A stretch of 30,346 bases of DNA from Actinomycetales bacterium UBA1416. GTDB taxonomy: Bacteria > Actinomycetota > Actinomycetes > Actinomycetales > Actinomycetaceae. The stretch is taken from assembly GCA_002304945.1 (NCBI GenBank), contig DBPQ01000012.1:1-30346 (forward strand), in the 5' to 3' direction. Numbering within the stretch: position 1 is the stretch's first letter; every line of letters starts with the position of its first letter. Positions 7,674-16,470 of this stretch are shown here, one piece after another. A program made the translations under genes and the position numbers. Under the pieces are notes generated by a model. It had not been told where the DNA came from. It saw only the letters and a list, made by a program, of their open reading frames with translations, and made no database searches.

Positions 7674-9565
7674 CCCTCCCGGCCAGCTACCGGCCCCGGG
7701 ACGTGCCCACCGACCCCGGTGTCTACCGCTTCCGCGACGCCCAGGGGCGCGTGCTCTACGTCGGCAAGGCGAAGAACCTCCGGGCCCGCCTCTCCTCCTA
7801 CTTCCAGGACCCCTCCCGGCTGCACCCCCGGACCCGGACGCTGGTGACCACCGCGTCCTCCGTGCAGTGGACGGTGGTGGCGAACGAGGTGGAGGCCCTC
7901 AGCCTCGAGTACACGTGGATCAAGGAGTTCTCACCCCGGTTCAACGTCGTCTTCCGGGACGACAAGTCCTACCCCTACCTCGCCGTCTCGATGGGGGAGG
8001 AGTACCCCCGGGTCCAGGTGATGCGGGGGGAGCTGCGGAAGGGCACGCGCTACTTCGGGCCCTACACCCACGCGTGGGCGATCCGCGAGACCATGGACCT
8101 CCTCCTGCGCGTCTTCCCCGTCCGCTCTTGCTCCATGGGAGTGTTCCGCAGGGCCCGGAGTTCGGGGAGGCCGTGCCTGCTCGGGTACATCGACAAGTGC
8201 AGCGCGCCCTGTGTCGGACGCATCACCCCCGCCGCCCACCGCGCCCTCGCCGAGGACCTGTGCGCGTTCATGAACGGCGACGCCGCCCGCTTCATCTCGC
8301 GCCTGGAGCAGCAGATGCTCGCCGCCGCGGACGCGCAGGACTACGAACGCGCCGGCCGGCTCCGCGACGACGTCGCCGCGCTGCGCCGGGTGATGGGCCG
8401 CAACGCCGTCGTCCTGCCCGACGGCACGGAGGCGGACGTGTACGCCCTGGCCACCGACGAGCTGCAGGCCTCCGTCCAGGTCTTCCACGTCCGCCAGGGG
8501 CGGATCCGGGGACAGCGGGGGTGGGTGACCGACCGGGGCGACGACGCCACCGAGGGCGAGCTCATCGAGCGCCTCCTCGTCCAGGTCTACGGCGGCCGGA
8601 CGCAGGGGGACGGCGGTGACGCGATCCCCCGCGAGATCCTCGTGCCGCACCTGCCCGACGACGTCGAGGCCGTCACGGCGTGGCTCCGGGCCGCCCGTGG
8701 CGGGCGGGTCTCGATCCGGGTGCCCCGCCGCGGGGACAAGAGGGCGCTGATGGACACCGTCCACGAGAACGCCCGCCAGGCACTGGCGGCGGAGAAGCTG
8801 CGCCGCGGAGCGGACCTGGCCACCCGCTCCCGTGCGCTGGAGGAGCTGCAGCGCCACCTCGGGCTCCCGGACCCACCGCTGCGGATCGAGTGCTACGACA
8901 TCTCGCACACCGGGGGCACCCTCCAGGTCGGCTCCATGGTCGTCTTCGAGGACGGCCTCGCCAAGAAGCGCGACTACCGGACGTTCAATGTCCGCGGACC
9001 GCACGGCGACGGCGCCCGCGACGACACCGAGGCGCTCGCGGAGGTGCTGACGCGGCGGTTCGAACGCGCGTCGCGTGGCCCCGCGCCCGCGAGCGGCCCG
9101 GCCGACGACGTCGTCGAGCGCGAGTCCTTCAGCTACGACCCGGGACTGCTCGTCATCGACGGCGGCCTCCCGCAGGTCAACGTCGCCGCCCGAACGCTCG
9201 CGGACCTCGGCGTCGACGTCCCGGTGGTGTCCCTGGCGAAGCGTCTGGAGGAGGTCTGGGTGCCCGGCGAGGAGTTCCCCGTGGTCCTCCCGCGCGGGAG
9301 CGAGGCGCTCCACCTCCTGCAGCGTGTCCGGGACGAGGCCCACCGCTTCGCCATCACGCGGCACCGGCAGCGCCGGACGAAGGCGATGACGGCCTCCGTG
9401 CTCGACTCCCTCCCGGGAATCGGCCCGGCACGGGCCAAGGCCCTGCTCCAGCACTTCGGCTCGGTGCGGAACCTCCGGCAGGCGGACGAGGAGGCCATCG
9501 CGCGAGTGCCCGGCATCGGCCCGGCGCTGGCGCACCAGATCGCCCGGAGGCTCGCCGAGGGGTGA
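7670..9565 (+). CDS. uvrC: Excinuclease ABC subunit C (UvrC endonuclease)
   Basis: UvrC makes the 3' and 5' incisions flanking a lesion bound by UvrB. Domains of the 631-residue product: N-terminal GIY-YIG nuclease (GVYRF at 17-21, YVGKAKNLRAR at 30-40), a Cys-containing segment near residues 155-185, a UVR motif that pairs with UvrB (QDYERAGRLRDDVAALRRVM, about 221-240), the RNase H-like nuclease (IECYDISHTGG, near 406; DGGLPQVNVA, near 500), and a C-terminal double helix-hairpin-helix (LPGIGPARAKALL and VPGIGPALAHQIA). GTG 7670 overlaps the uvrA TGA as GTGA, so the two are translationally coupled and share SOS control. The alignment of the N-terminus with the family supports this start. Confidence 0.97.
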   Translation: MTLPASYRPRDVPTDPGVYRFRDAQGRVLYVGKAKNLRARLSSYFQDPSRLHPRTRTLVTTASSVQWTVVANEVEALSLEYTWIKEFSPRFNVVFRDDKSYPYLAVSMGEEYPRVQVMRGELRKGTRYFGPYTHAWAIRETMDLLLRVFPVRSCSMGVFRRARSSGRPCLLGYIDKCSAPCVGRITPAAHRALAEDLCAFMNGDAARFISRLEQQMLAAADAQDYERAGRLRDDVAALRRVMGRNAVVLPDGTEADVYALATDELQASVQVFHVRQGRIRGQRGWVTDRGDDATEGELIERLLVQVYGGRTQGDGGDAIPREILVPHLPDDVEAVTAWLRAARGGRVSIRVPRRGDKRALMDTVHENARQALAAEKLRRGADLATRSRALEELQRHLGLPDPPLRIECYDISHTGGTLQVGSMVVFEDGLAKKRDYRTFNVRGPHGDGARDDTEALAEVLTRRFERASRGPAPASGPADDVVERESFSYDPGLLVIDGGLPQVNVAARTLADLGVDVPVVSLAKRLEEVWVPGEEFPVVLPRGSEALHLLQRVRDEAHRFAITRHRQRRTKAMTASVLDSLPGIGPARAKALLQHFGSVRNLRQADEEAIARVPGIGPALAHQIARRLAEG

Positions 9566-9599
9566 TCCCGTCGGCCTCTCCGCCCCGAGAGCGGCGTGG

Positions 9600-9605
9600 C
9601 ATGCT
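9600..9605 (+). promoter_or_regulatory. Possible -10 box of rapZ (leaderless start)
   Basis: CATGCT, a poor match to TAnnnT (first base C), ends 6 nt before ATG 9612. The spacing matches the other leaderless starts in the window, and no Shine-Dalgarno sequence precedes the ATG. A small CTCTC/GAGAG hairpin lies just upstream, after uvrC. Confidence 0.35.
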
Positions 9606-9611
9606 TGGGGA

Positions 9612-10556
9612 ATGGATCAGCCGACGCCCGCCCCCGGACCGACGACCGTTCCCGAGGGGATCCCCGTGCGCGACGAGCAGACGCCGCTGCGTCCCGCGGA
9701 GAGGCCGGAGCTCCTCCTGATCACCGGCATGTCCGGGGCGGGCCGGTCCCGGGCCGCCGCGGCGCTGGAGGACCTGAACTGGTACGTCGTCGACAACCTG
9801 CCGCCCCGCCTCCTCATCACGCTGGCCACCATGATGAGCGCCGGCGCCGGAATCAGCAGGCTGGCCGCCGTCGTCGACGTGCGGTCGGGGGAGTTCTTCA
9901 ACGAGATGGTCTCCGTGATCGACCAGATCCGCCAGACGGGCATGGAGTACCGCATCATCTTCCTCGAGGCCTCCGACGCCGAGCTGGTGCGGCGCTTCGA
10001 GACGGTCCGGCGGCCCCACCTGCTCCAGGGGGACGGCCGCATGCTCGACGGCATCGCCGCCGAGCGCGCCCTGCTGCAGGCGCTGAAGAACCGCGCCGAC
10101 GTCGTCATCGACACCACCGAGCTCTCGGTCCACGACCTGGCGCGACGCATCCGCGAGCTCATCGACGGCGAGGCGGAGGACCGCGTCCGCCTCACCGTCA
10201 TGTCCTTCGGCTTCAAGTACGGGCTCCCCCTGGACGCCGACCACGTGGTCGACGTCCGCTTCCTCGCCAACCCCTACTGGGTGACGGAGTTGCGCCACCT
10301 GACCGGCCACGACCAGGAGGTGAGGTCCTACGTGCTCTCGCTCCCGGGGGCCGAGGAGTTCGTGGACCGCTACGTCGCGGCGCTCGAACCGGTCCTCGGC
10401 CGCTACGCGGACGAGCTCAAGCCCTACGTCACGATCGCGGTGGGCTGCACCGGGGGCAAGCACCGCTCAGTGGCCATCAGCGAGGAGATCGCGGGGCGGT
10501 TGCGGGCGGCCGGCCACGCCGTGCGCACGCTCCACCGGGATCTCGGGAGGGAGTGA
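9612..10556 (+). CDS. rapZ: RapZ family nucleotide-binding protein
   Basis: The 314-residue product has an N-terminal P-loop GMSGAGRS (39-46; Arg replaces the usual Lys, as I recall for actinobacterial members), followed by ALEDLNWYVVDNLPPRLL, and the C-terminal RapZ domain with GCTGGKHRSVAIS (from about 278) ending in the family-typical H-R-D-L. In Enterobacteria RapZ binds GlcN6P and steers GlmZ sRNA decay to control GlmS; in Actinobacteria the role is less clear but the linkage to yvcK and whiA is widely conserved. The N-terminal 30 residues are Pro-rich and not conserved, so a start at a later codon (GTG 9666) cannot be excluded. yvcK begins at its stop codon (TGATG). Confidence 0.94.
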   Translation: MDQPTPAPGPTTVPEGIPVRDEQTPLRPAERPELLLITGMSGAGRSRAAAALEDLNWYVVDNLPPRLLITLATMMSAGAGISRLAAVVDVRSGEFFNEMVSVIDQIRQTGMEYRIIFLEASDAELVRRFETVRRPHLLQGDGRMLDGIAAERALLQALKNRADVVIDTTELSVHDLARRIRELIDGEAEDRVRLTVMSFGFKYGLPLDADHVVDVRFLANPYWVTELRHLTGHDQEVRSYVLSLPGAEEFVDRYVAALEPVLGRYADELKPYVTIAVGCTGGKHRSVAISEEIAGRLRAAGHAVRTLHRDLGRE

Positions 10557-11497
10557 TGGCCGGGCTGAAGGTGGTCGCCCTCGGGGGTGGGCACGGCCTT
10601 GCCGCCACCCTGCAGGCGCTCCGGCACGTGTCGCGCAACCTGACCGCCGTGGTCACGGTGGCGGACGACGGCGGATCCTCCGGCCGGCTGCGGGTCGAGC
10701 TCGGCTGCCTCCCCCCTGGCGACCTGCGGATGGCGCTGTCCGCGCTGTGCGACGACACCGAGTGGGGCCACACCTGGCGGGACATCCTGCAGCACCGCTT
10801 CCACACCTCAGGGCCGCTCGACAAGCACGCGGTGGGTAACCTGCTCATCGCCTCGATCTGGGAGCAACTGGGTGATCCGGTGGCCGGTCTCGACCTCGTG
10901 GGCCGTCTCCTCGGCGCCCGGGGCACGGTGCTCCCCATGGCGATGGTTCCCCTGGAGATCGGCGCGAACGTGCGTATCGGGGACGAGGTCGTCACGGTCC
11001 GCGGCCAGAGCAGAGTCGCCTCGACGCGGGGAGAGGTGCTGGAGATCTGGCTCGACCCCGCCGATCCGCCCGCCTGCCCGGAGGCCGTCACCGCCATCAC
11101 CGACGCGGACTTCGTCGTCCTCGGCCCCGGGTCGTGGTTCACCTCCGTCCTCCCGCACCTCCTCGTGCCCGGCCTCAACGCCGCGCTCCACACGGCCCGC
11201 CACCGCATCCTCACGGCGAACCTCGTCACCCAGCAGGGCGAGACGGAGAACCTGACGCCGGGCGATCACCTCCGCGCACTGCACCGTTTCGCACCGGATC
11301 TCGCGTTCGACACCGTCATCGCCGACCCCGCCTCCGTGGACGATCTCGACGACTTCACCGGTGCCGCGGCGGCCCTCGGCGCGGACGTCCTCCTCCGCCA
11401 GGTCCGCAGCGCCCGGGCGTCCGGGTCGCACGACCCGCTACGCTTGGCTGCCGCCTACCGGGACGCGTTCGAGAACTGCCACGGGGACGTCGGCTGA
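10556..11497 (+). CDS. yvcK: YvcK/GlmR family protein (gluconeogenesis factor)
   Basis: The 313-residue product opens with the glycine-rich nucleotide-sugar binding motif LGGGHGLAATLQALR (9-23), then VTVADDGGSSGRLR (34-46), LPPGDLRMAL and the GNLLIASIWEQ segment, all hallmarks of the CofD-like YvcK/CuvA/GlmR family. These cytosolic proteins bind UDP-GlcNAc and direct carbon into cell envelope precursors; in Mycobacterium CuvA is needed for growth on some carbon sources and for polar wall synthesis. A Shine-Dalgarno GGGAGGGAG stands just before ATG 10556, which overlaps the rapZ stop by one base. Position between rapZ and whiA is the conserved trio. Confidence 0.95.
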   Translation: MAGLKVVALGGGHGLAATLQALRHVSRNLTAVVTVADDGGSSGRLRVELGCLPPGDLRMALSALCDDTEWGHTWRDILQHRFHTSGPLDKHAVGNLLIASIWEQLGDPVAGLDLVGRLLGARGTVLPMAMVPLEIGANVRIGDEVVTVRGQSRVASTRGEVLEIWLDPADPPACPEAVTAITDADFVVLGPGSWFTSVLPHLLVPGLNAALHTARHRILTANLVTQQGETENLTPGDHLRALHRFAPDLAFDTVIADPASVDDLDDFTGAAAALGADVLLRQVRSARASGSHDPLRLAAAYRDAFENCHGDVG

Positions 11498-11513
11498 GGA
11501 GAGGAGTCAGGAG

Positions 11514-12497
11514 TTGTCGTTGACGGTCGATGCCAAGGACGAACTCGCCCGCGTGCGGGTGGAGAAGATGTCCGCACGCCGGGCGGAGGTGGCGGCGACG
11601 CTGCGTTTCGCCGGCGGACTGCACATCATCTCGGGGCACGTCGTCATCGAGGCCGAACTGGACACCGCGATCGCCGCCCGGCGGCTGCGCCAGGAGATCC
11701 TCGAGGTGTTCGGCCACCGGAGCGAACTCATCGTGGTGTCGGGCGGGGGGTTGCGGCGCGGCAACCGCTACGTCGTCCGGGTGGTGCAGGACGGCGCGGG
11801 ACTCGCCCGCCAGACCGGACTGATCGATGCCCGGGGGCGACCCGTGCGCGGGCTCCCACCCCAGATCGTGGCCGCCTCGCTCGGCGACGCCGCCGCCGCC
11901 TGGCGGGGAGCGTTCCTCGCCCACGGGTCGCTGACGGAGCCCGGGCGGTCCGGCGCCCTCGAGGTGACCTGCCCGGGACCGGAGGCCGCACTGGCGCTCG
12001 TCGGCGCGGCGCGGCGGATGGGGGTCCCCGCGAAGGCTCGCGAGGTCCGCGGGGTGGACCGCGTCGTCGTGCGCGACGGCGAGGCCATCGCCGCGCTCCT
12101 GACCCGCATGGGGGCGATGGACACCGTGCTGGTGTGGGAGGAGCGGCGGTTGCGGCGCGAGGTCCGCGGCACCGCGAACCGCCTCGCGAACTTCGACGAC
12201 GCCAACCTCCGCCGGTCGGCGCGTGCCGCCGTCGCCGCGGGGGCGCGCGTCGAGCGCGCGATGGAGATCCTCGGTGAGGAGAACATCCCGGAGCACCTGT
12301 TGCAGGCAGGGAGGCTGCGCCTGGCCCACCGCTCCGCCTCGCTGGAGGAGCTCGGCCAGATGTCCGACCCCGTGCTGACCAAGGACGCCGTGGCCGGCCG
12401 CATCCGCCGGCTGCTCGCCATGGCGGACAAGTTCGCCGCCGACACCGGCATCCCGGACACCACGGCCGCCCTCACGGAGGACATGCTCGAGGATTGA
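11514..12497 (+). CDS. whiA: DNA-binding protein WhiA
   Basis: WhiA is a regulator of sporulation septation in Streptomyces and of cell division in other Gram-positives. The 327-residue product has an N-terminal domain related to LAGLIDADG homing endonucleases (VKDELARV-like start, AATLRFAGGLHIISGHVVIEAELDT, then the second half near residues 105-200) and a C-terminal HTH (SDPVLTKDAVAGRIRRLLAMADKF, about 281-304). The start is a TTG at 11514: it gives the family-typical M-S-L-T opening and is preceded by GGAGAGGAG (11498-11506) at 7 nt; a second TTG at 11520 also has AGGAG before it. It is the last gene of rapZ-yvcK-whiA, 16 nt after yvcK. Confidence 0.95.
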   Translation: MSLTVDAKDELARVRVEKMSARRAEVAATLRFAGGLHIISGHVVIEAELDTAIAARRLRQEILEVFGHRSELIVVSGGGLRRGNRYVVRVVQDGAGLARQTGLIDARGRPVRGLPPQIVAASLGDAAAAWRGAFLAHGSLTEPGRSGALEVTCPGPEAALALVGAARRMGVPAKAREVRGVDRVVVRDGEAIAALLTRMGAMDTVLVWEERRLRREVRGTANRLANFDDANLRRSARAAVAAGARVERAMEILGEENIPEHLLQAGRLRLAHRSASLEELGQMSDPVLTKDAVAGRIRRLLAMADKFAADTGIPDTTAALTEDMLED

Positions 12498-12534
12498 TCG
12501 GGACCATCGATCTCGCCCTTTTGCAAACCCATGG

Positions 12535-12543
12535 TGATAACCT
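12535..12543 (+). promoter_or_regulatory. Extended -10 promoter of gap
   Basis: TGATAACCT fits the extended -10 form TGnTAnnnT; no good -35 lies at 17 nt. Transcription would start near 12550, giving a leader of about 145 nt before the gap GTG. Confidence 0.5.
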
Positions 12544-12549
12544 GAGGAC

Positions 12550-12694
12550 CGCTGGCTCACGTTCCGCCAGGCCGGGAACCGCGCCCTCGGGGGTGGACTC
12601 ATCAGGTGTGGGGGGCGGGCCAGGGGCGCACCCGGTGCGCTCTTCCAGAAATCGACCTGCACGCGCCCAGACGGCGCACCACTGGAGGACTATC
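12550..12694 (+). other. Long 5' leader of gap with candidate RNA structures
   Basis: The predicted leader holds two mutually exclusive short helices: CTGGC (12552-12556) with GCCAG (12566-12570), or GTTCC (12561-12565) with GGAAC (12575-12579). Further on a tight hairpin GCGCACC-C-GGTGCGC (12626-12640) is followed by TCTTCC. Such an arrangement could act in attenuation, but I recognise no known riboswitch class. GGAGGA at 12684-12689 is the ribosome binding site of gap. Confidence 0.35.
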
Positions 12695-13699
<1,005 letters not shown>

Positions 13700-13712
13700 G
13701 AACCGCTGCACC

Positions 13713-13744
13713 GGGGGCGTCCGTGAGTGATCGCGGGCGCCCCC
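13713..13744 (+). terminator. Hairpin between gap and pgk (partial terminator or processing site)
   Basis: An 11-bp stem with one G-U pair (13713-13723 with 13734-13744, GGGGGCGTCCG / CGGGCGCCCCC) has a 10-nt loop. No T-tract follows. It sits inside what is otherwise a single gap-pgk-tpiA transcription unit, so partial termination or mRNA stabilisation of gap is likely. Confidence 0.55.
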
Positions 13745-13773
13745 CGATGCGTGAGAAGGAAGGAATCCGATCA

Positions 13774-14964
13774 ATGCAGACAATCGAGACCCTCGGCGAC
13801 CTGCGCGGCAAGCGCGTGCTCGTCCGATCCGACTTCAACGTGCCGCTCGACGGCGAGACCATCACGGACGACGGGCGCATCCGGGCCGCGCTGCCGACGC
13901 TGCAGGCGCTGGTCGACCAGGGGGCACGCGTCATCGTCATGGCCCACCTCGGACGTCCGAAGGGCGCTCCGGACCCCAAGTACTCGCTCGCTCCCGTGGC
14001 CAGGCGCCTCGGCGAGCTGCTCGGCGCCGAGGTCGCCCTCGCCGGGGACCTGGTCGGTGAGTCCGCCAGGGCCACGGTCGCCGCGCTGGAGGACGGGCAG
14101 GTCGCCCTCCTCGAGAACGTCCGGTTCGACGCTCGCGAGACCTCCAAGGTCGACGCCGAGCGCGCCGAGCTCGCCGACGAGCTGGCCGCCCTGGCCGACG
14201 TCTACGTCTCGGACGGCTTCGGCGTCGTCCACCGCAAGCAGGCGTCGGTCTACGACGTCGCCGAGCGGCTCCCGCACGCGGCCGGCAAGCTCGTGTTCAA
14301 GGAGATCGACTCCCTGCGGCGGGCCACCGACAACCCGGAGCGGCCGTACGCCGTCGTGCTCGGCGGTGCGAAGGTCTCGGACAAGCTCGGCGTCATCGCC
14401 AACCTGCTCGACAAGGCCGACATCCTCCTCATCGGTGGCGGCATGGCCTACACGTTCCTCGCGGCCCAGGGCAAGGGCGTGGGAACGTCCCTGCTCGAGG
14501 CGGACCAGATCGACGTGGTGAAGGGCTACCTGGAGGACGCCGCGGCCAAGGGCGTCGAGATCGTCCTGCCGGTCGACGTCCTCGCGGCCGAGTCCTTCGG
14601 CGCGGACGCCCCGTACGAGGTCGTGTCCACCGACGCGATCCCCGACGACCGGATGGGCCTCGACATCGGCCCCGAGTCACGGAAGCTCTTCGCGGAGAAG
14701 ATCGCCGGCGCCCGGACCGTCGTGTGGAACGGTCCGATGGGCGTGTTCGAGTTCGAGGCGTTCTCCGAGGGCACCAGGGCCGTGGCACGCGCGATGAGCG
14801 AGTCCGACGGGTTCTCCATCGTCGGGGGCGGCGACTCGGCCGCTGCGGTCCGCATCCTGGGCTTCGACGAGTCCACGTTCTCCCACATCTCCACCGGCGG
14901 CGGCGCGTCGCTGGAGTTCCTCGAGGGCAAGACCCTCCCCGGCATCGCGATCCTGGAGGCATGA
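13774..14964 (+). CDS. pgk: Phosphoglycerate kinase
   Basis: PGK transfers phosphate from 1,3-bisphosphoglycerate to ADP. The 396-residue product has the substrate-binding R-S-D-F-N motif (18-22), MAHLGRPKG (near 53), the basic patch RPYAVVLGGAKVSDKLGV (near 190), GPMGVFE (near 320) and the nucleotide-binding GGGDSAAAV (near 351) with STGGGASLEFLEGK at the end. ATG 13774 is preceded by GAAGGAAGGA at 8-9 nt. It follows gap after 74 nt with a hairpin in between, and overlaps tpiA at its stop codon. Confidence 0.98.
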   Translation: MQTIETLGDLRGKRVLVRSDFNVPLDGETITDDGRIRAALPTLQALVDQGARVIVMAHLGRPKGAPDPKYSLAPVARRLGELLGAEVALAGDLVGESARATVAALEDGQVALLENVRFDARETSKVDAERAELADELAALADVYVSDGFGVVHRKQASVYDVAERLPHAAGKLVFKEIDSLRRATDNPERPYAVVLGGAKVSDKLGVIANLLDKADILLIGGGMAYTFLAAQGKGVGTSLLEADQIDVVKGYLEDAAAKGVEIVLPVDVLAAESFGADAPYEVVSTDAIPDDRMGLDIGPESRKLFAEKIAGARTVVWNGPMGVFEFEAFSEGTRAVARAMSESDGFSIVGGGDSAAAVRILGFDESTFSHISTGGGASLEFLEGKTLPGIAILEA

Positions 14965-15755
14965 TGACCGCTCGTACCCCGCTCATGGCGGGCAACTGGA
15001 AGATGAACCTCGACCACCTCGAGGCGATCGCGCTCGTGCAGAAGCTCGCGTGGGCGCTCAAGGACGCCAAGCACGACGTCGCGGAGGTGGAGGTGGCGGT
15101 GATGCCGCCCTACACCGACATCCGGTCCGTGCAGACCCTCGTGGACGGGGACAGGCTTGACATCGCGTACGGGGCGCAGGACGTCTCCGTGCACGACAAG
15201 GGCGCCTACACCGGCGAGATATCGGCGCGGATGCTCGCCAAGCTCGGGTGCAGCTACGTGGTGGTCGGCCACTCGGAGCGCCGCGAGTACCACGGCGAGA
15301 CCGACGCCCTGGTCGGCGAGAAGGCACGCGTGACACTGGCCGGAGGCATGACCCCGATCATCTGCGTCGGCGAGGCCCTCGACATCCGGAAGGCCGGCAC
15401 CCAGGTGGAGCACGTCGTCGGGCAGATCGACGGCGTCTACGAGGGCATGCCCGCCGAGGACGCCGCGAGGACCGTGATCGCCTACGAGCCCATCTGGGCC
15501 ATCGGGACGGGTGAGGTGGCGACCCCGGCCGACGCCCAGGAGGTCTGCGGTGCGATCCGCGTCCGGCTCGCGGAGCTGTACTCCCAGGAGGTCGCGGACG
15601 TCGTCCGCGTGCTCTACGGCGGGTCGGTCAAGTCCTCCAACGTGGCGTCCATCATGGAGGGCGCCGACGTCGACGGCGCACTCGTCGGCGGGGCGTCGCT
15701 CGACGCGGACGAGTTCGCCGCGATCGTGCGGTACCAGCACCACGTCACCGCGTGA
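14964..15755 (+). CDS. tpiA: Triosephosphate isomerase
   Basis: TIM interconverts dihydroxyacetone phosphate and glyceraldehyde-3-phosphate. The 263-residue product has AGNWKMN with catalytic Asn11 and Lys13, the electrophile His103 in VVGHSERR, the general base Glu175 in AYEPIWAIGTG, and the phosphate-binding LYGGSVKSSN near the C-terminus. Two ATGs overlap here (14961 and 14964, sequence ATGATG around the pgk stop). The second is preferred because GGAGG at 14955-14959 then has 4 nt spacing and the product begins MTARTPLMAGNW, as in relatives. Translation is coupled to pgk. A strong terminator follows. Confidence 0.97.
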   Translation: MTARTPLMAGNWKMNLDHLEAIALVQKLAWALKDAKHDVAEVEVAVMPPYTDIRSVQTLVDGDRLDIAYGAQDVSVHDKGAYTGEISARMLAKLGCSYVVVGHSERREYHGETDALVGEKARVTLAGGMTPIICVGEALDIRKAGTQVEHVVGQIDGVYEGMPAEDAARTVIAYEPIWAIGTGEVATPADAQEVCGAIRVRLAELYSQEVADVVRVLYGGSVKSSNVASIMEGADVDGALVGGASLDADEFAAIVRYQHHVTA

Positions 15756-15760
15756 CAACG

Positions 15761-15793
15761 GATGGCGGCGCACCCTGGGGGTGCGCCGCCATC
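15761..15793 (+). terminator. Strong hairpin terminator after tpiA
   Basis: A perfect 15-bp stem (GATGGCGGCGCACCC, 15761-15775, with 15779-15793) closes a 3-nt loop TGG, 5 nt after the tpiA stop. It separates the glycolytic genes from secG. Confidence 0.85.
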
Positions 15794-15796
15794 GGT

Positions 15797-15802
15797 TATC
15801 CT
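15797..15802 (+). promoter_or_regulatory. -10 box of secG-rbpA
   Basis: TATCCT starts 3 nt after the tpiA terminator stem. Its -35 would fall inside the terminator, so the two elements overlap. The predicted leader is about 31 nt. Confidence 0.55.
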
Positions 15803-15839
15803 GTTCCACGACATCTCCCCACCTGCGATTGGACCCTTC

Positions 15840-16085
15840 GTGACCGCACTGACGATCGCCCTCCAAGTGGTGCTGATCCTCACCTCGATCTTCCTGGTGC
15901 TGACCGTGCTCATGCACAAGGGCAAGGGTGGCGGCCTCTCCGACATGTTCGGGGGTGGCATCTCCAGCGCGGTCGGCTCCTCCGGTGTCGCGGAGCGCAA
16001 CCTCAACAGGATCACCATCGGCGTCTCCCTCGTCTGGGTCACCGTGATCGTCCTGCTGGGGCTCATCCTCAGGTTCGAGAGCTAG
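15840..16085 (+). CDS. secG: Preprotein translocase subunit SecG
   Basis: SecG is the small auxiliary subunit of the SecYEG export channel in the cytoplasmic membrane. The 81-residue product has two membrane segments (about 3-24 and 56-77) joined by the family's conserved loop HKGKGGGLSDMFGGG with a Ser/Gly-rich stretch after it. GTG 15840 is the only start that gives the expected short N-terminus; its ribosome binding site is weak. It lies just downstream of the glycolytic cluster, its usual place in Actinobacteria, and rbpA follows 8 nt after the stop. Confidence 0.93.
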   Translation: MTALTIALQVVLILTSIFLVLTVLMHKGKGGGLSDMFGGGISSAVGSSGVAERNLNRITIGVSLVWVTVIVLLGLILRFES

Positions 16086-16093
16086 GGGGCCGC

Positions 16094-16441
16094 GTGGCTG
16101 CCGGCAATGCCATTCGGGGGTCGCGGGTCGGTTCCGGGCCGATGGGTGAGGCGGAGCGCGGGGAACTCGCACCACGGGTCCGGGTGTCGTACTGGTGCGC
16201 CCAGGGACACGAGACCCGGCCCAGCTTCGCCGTCGAGGCGGAGACGGAGATCCCGGAGCTGTGGGACTGCCCGCGCTGCGGGCTGCCCGCGGGCCAGGAC
16301 CGGGACAACCCGCCCGAGCCGCCCCGCAACGAGCCGTACAAGACGCACCTCGCCTACGTGAAGGAGCGCCGCACCGACGCGGACGGCGCCGCCCTGCTCG
16401 ACGAGGCGCTCGCCGCGCTCCGGGAGCGCCGCGGCCAGTGA
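16094..16441 (+). CDS. rbpA: RNA polymerase-binding protein RbpA
   Basis: RbpA is an actinobacteria-specific activator that binds the principal sigma factor and RNA polymerase and stabilises open complexes. The 115-residue product carries the N-terminal basic tail (AIRGSRVGSGPMGEAERGE), a zinc-binding core with Cys35, His39, Cys59 and Cys62 (YWCAQGHET, DCPRCG), then GQDRDNPPEPPRNEPYKTHL and the sigma-interaction domain YVKERRTDADGAALLDEALAALRERR. GTG 16094 is preceded by AGGGGG at 4 nt and aligns with the known N-terminus of Streptomyces RbpA. Cotranscribed with secG. This gene alone marks the host as an actinobacterium. Confidence 0.95.
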   Translation: MAAGNAIRGSRVGSGPMGEAERGELAPRVRVSYWCAQGHETRPSFAVEAETEIPELWDCPRCGLPAGQDRDNPPEPPRNEPYKTHLAYVKERRTDADGAALLDEALAALRERRGQ

Positions 16442-16448
16442 CCCGGCC

Positions 16449-16470
16449 GGGTGCGCCTCAGAGCGCGCCC
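16449..16470. terminator. Hairpin between convergent rbpA and pgl
   Basis: GGGTGCGC (16449-16456) pairs with GCGCGCCC (16463-16470) around a 6-nt loop, across the pgl stop codon and 7 nt after the rbpA stop. A 12-nt palindrome ACCCGGCCGGGT (16441-16452) overlaps its left arm. It could end transcripts from either side. Confidence 0.4.

Noticed and set aside
9632..9660. RapZ P-loop inactive because Lys is replaced by Arg
   Set aside because: GxxGxGRS is, as I recall, usual in actinobacterial RapZ, so it is not a local defect.
11361..11513. N-terminal extension of whiA into the yvcK reading region
   Set aside because: The extension overlaps yvcK, is Arg/Ser-rich and lacks similarity to WhiA; TTG 11514 with its Shine-Dalgarno fits the family start.
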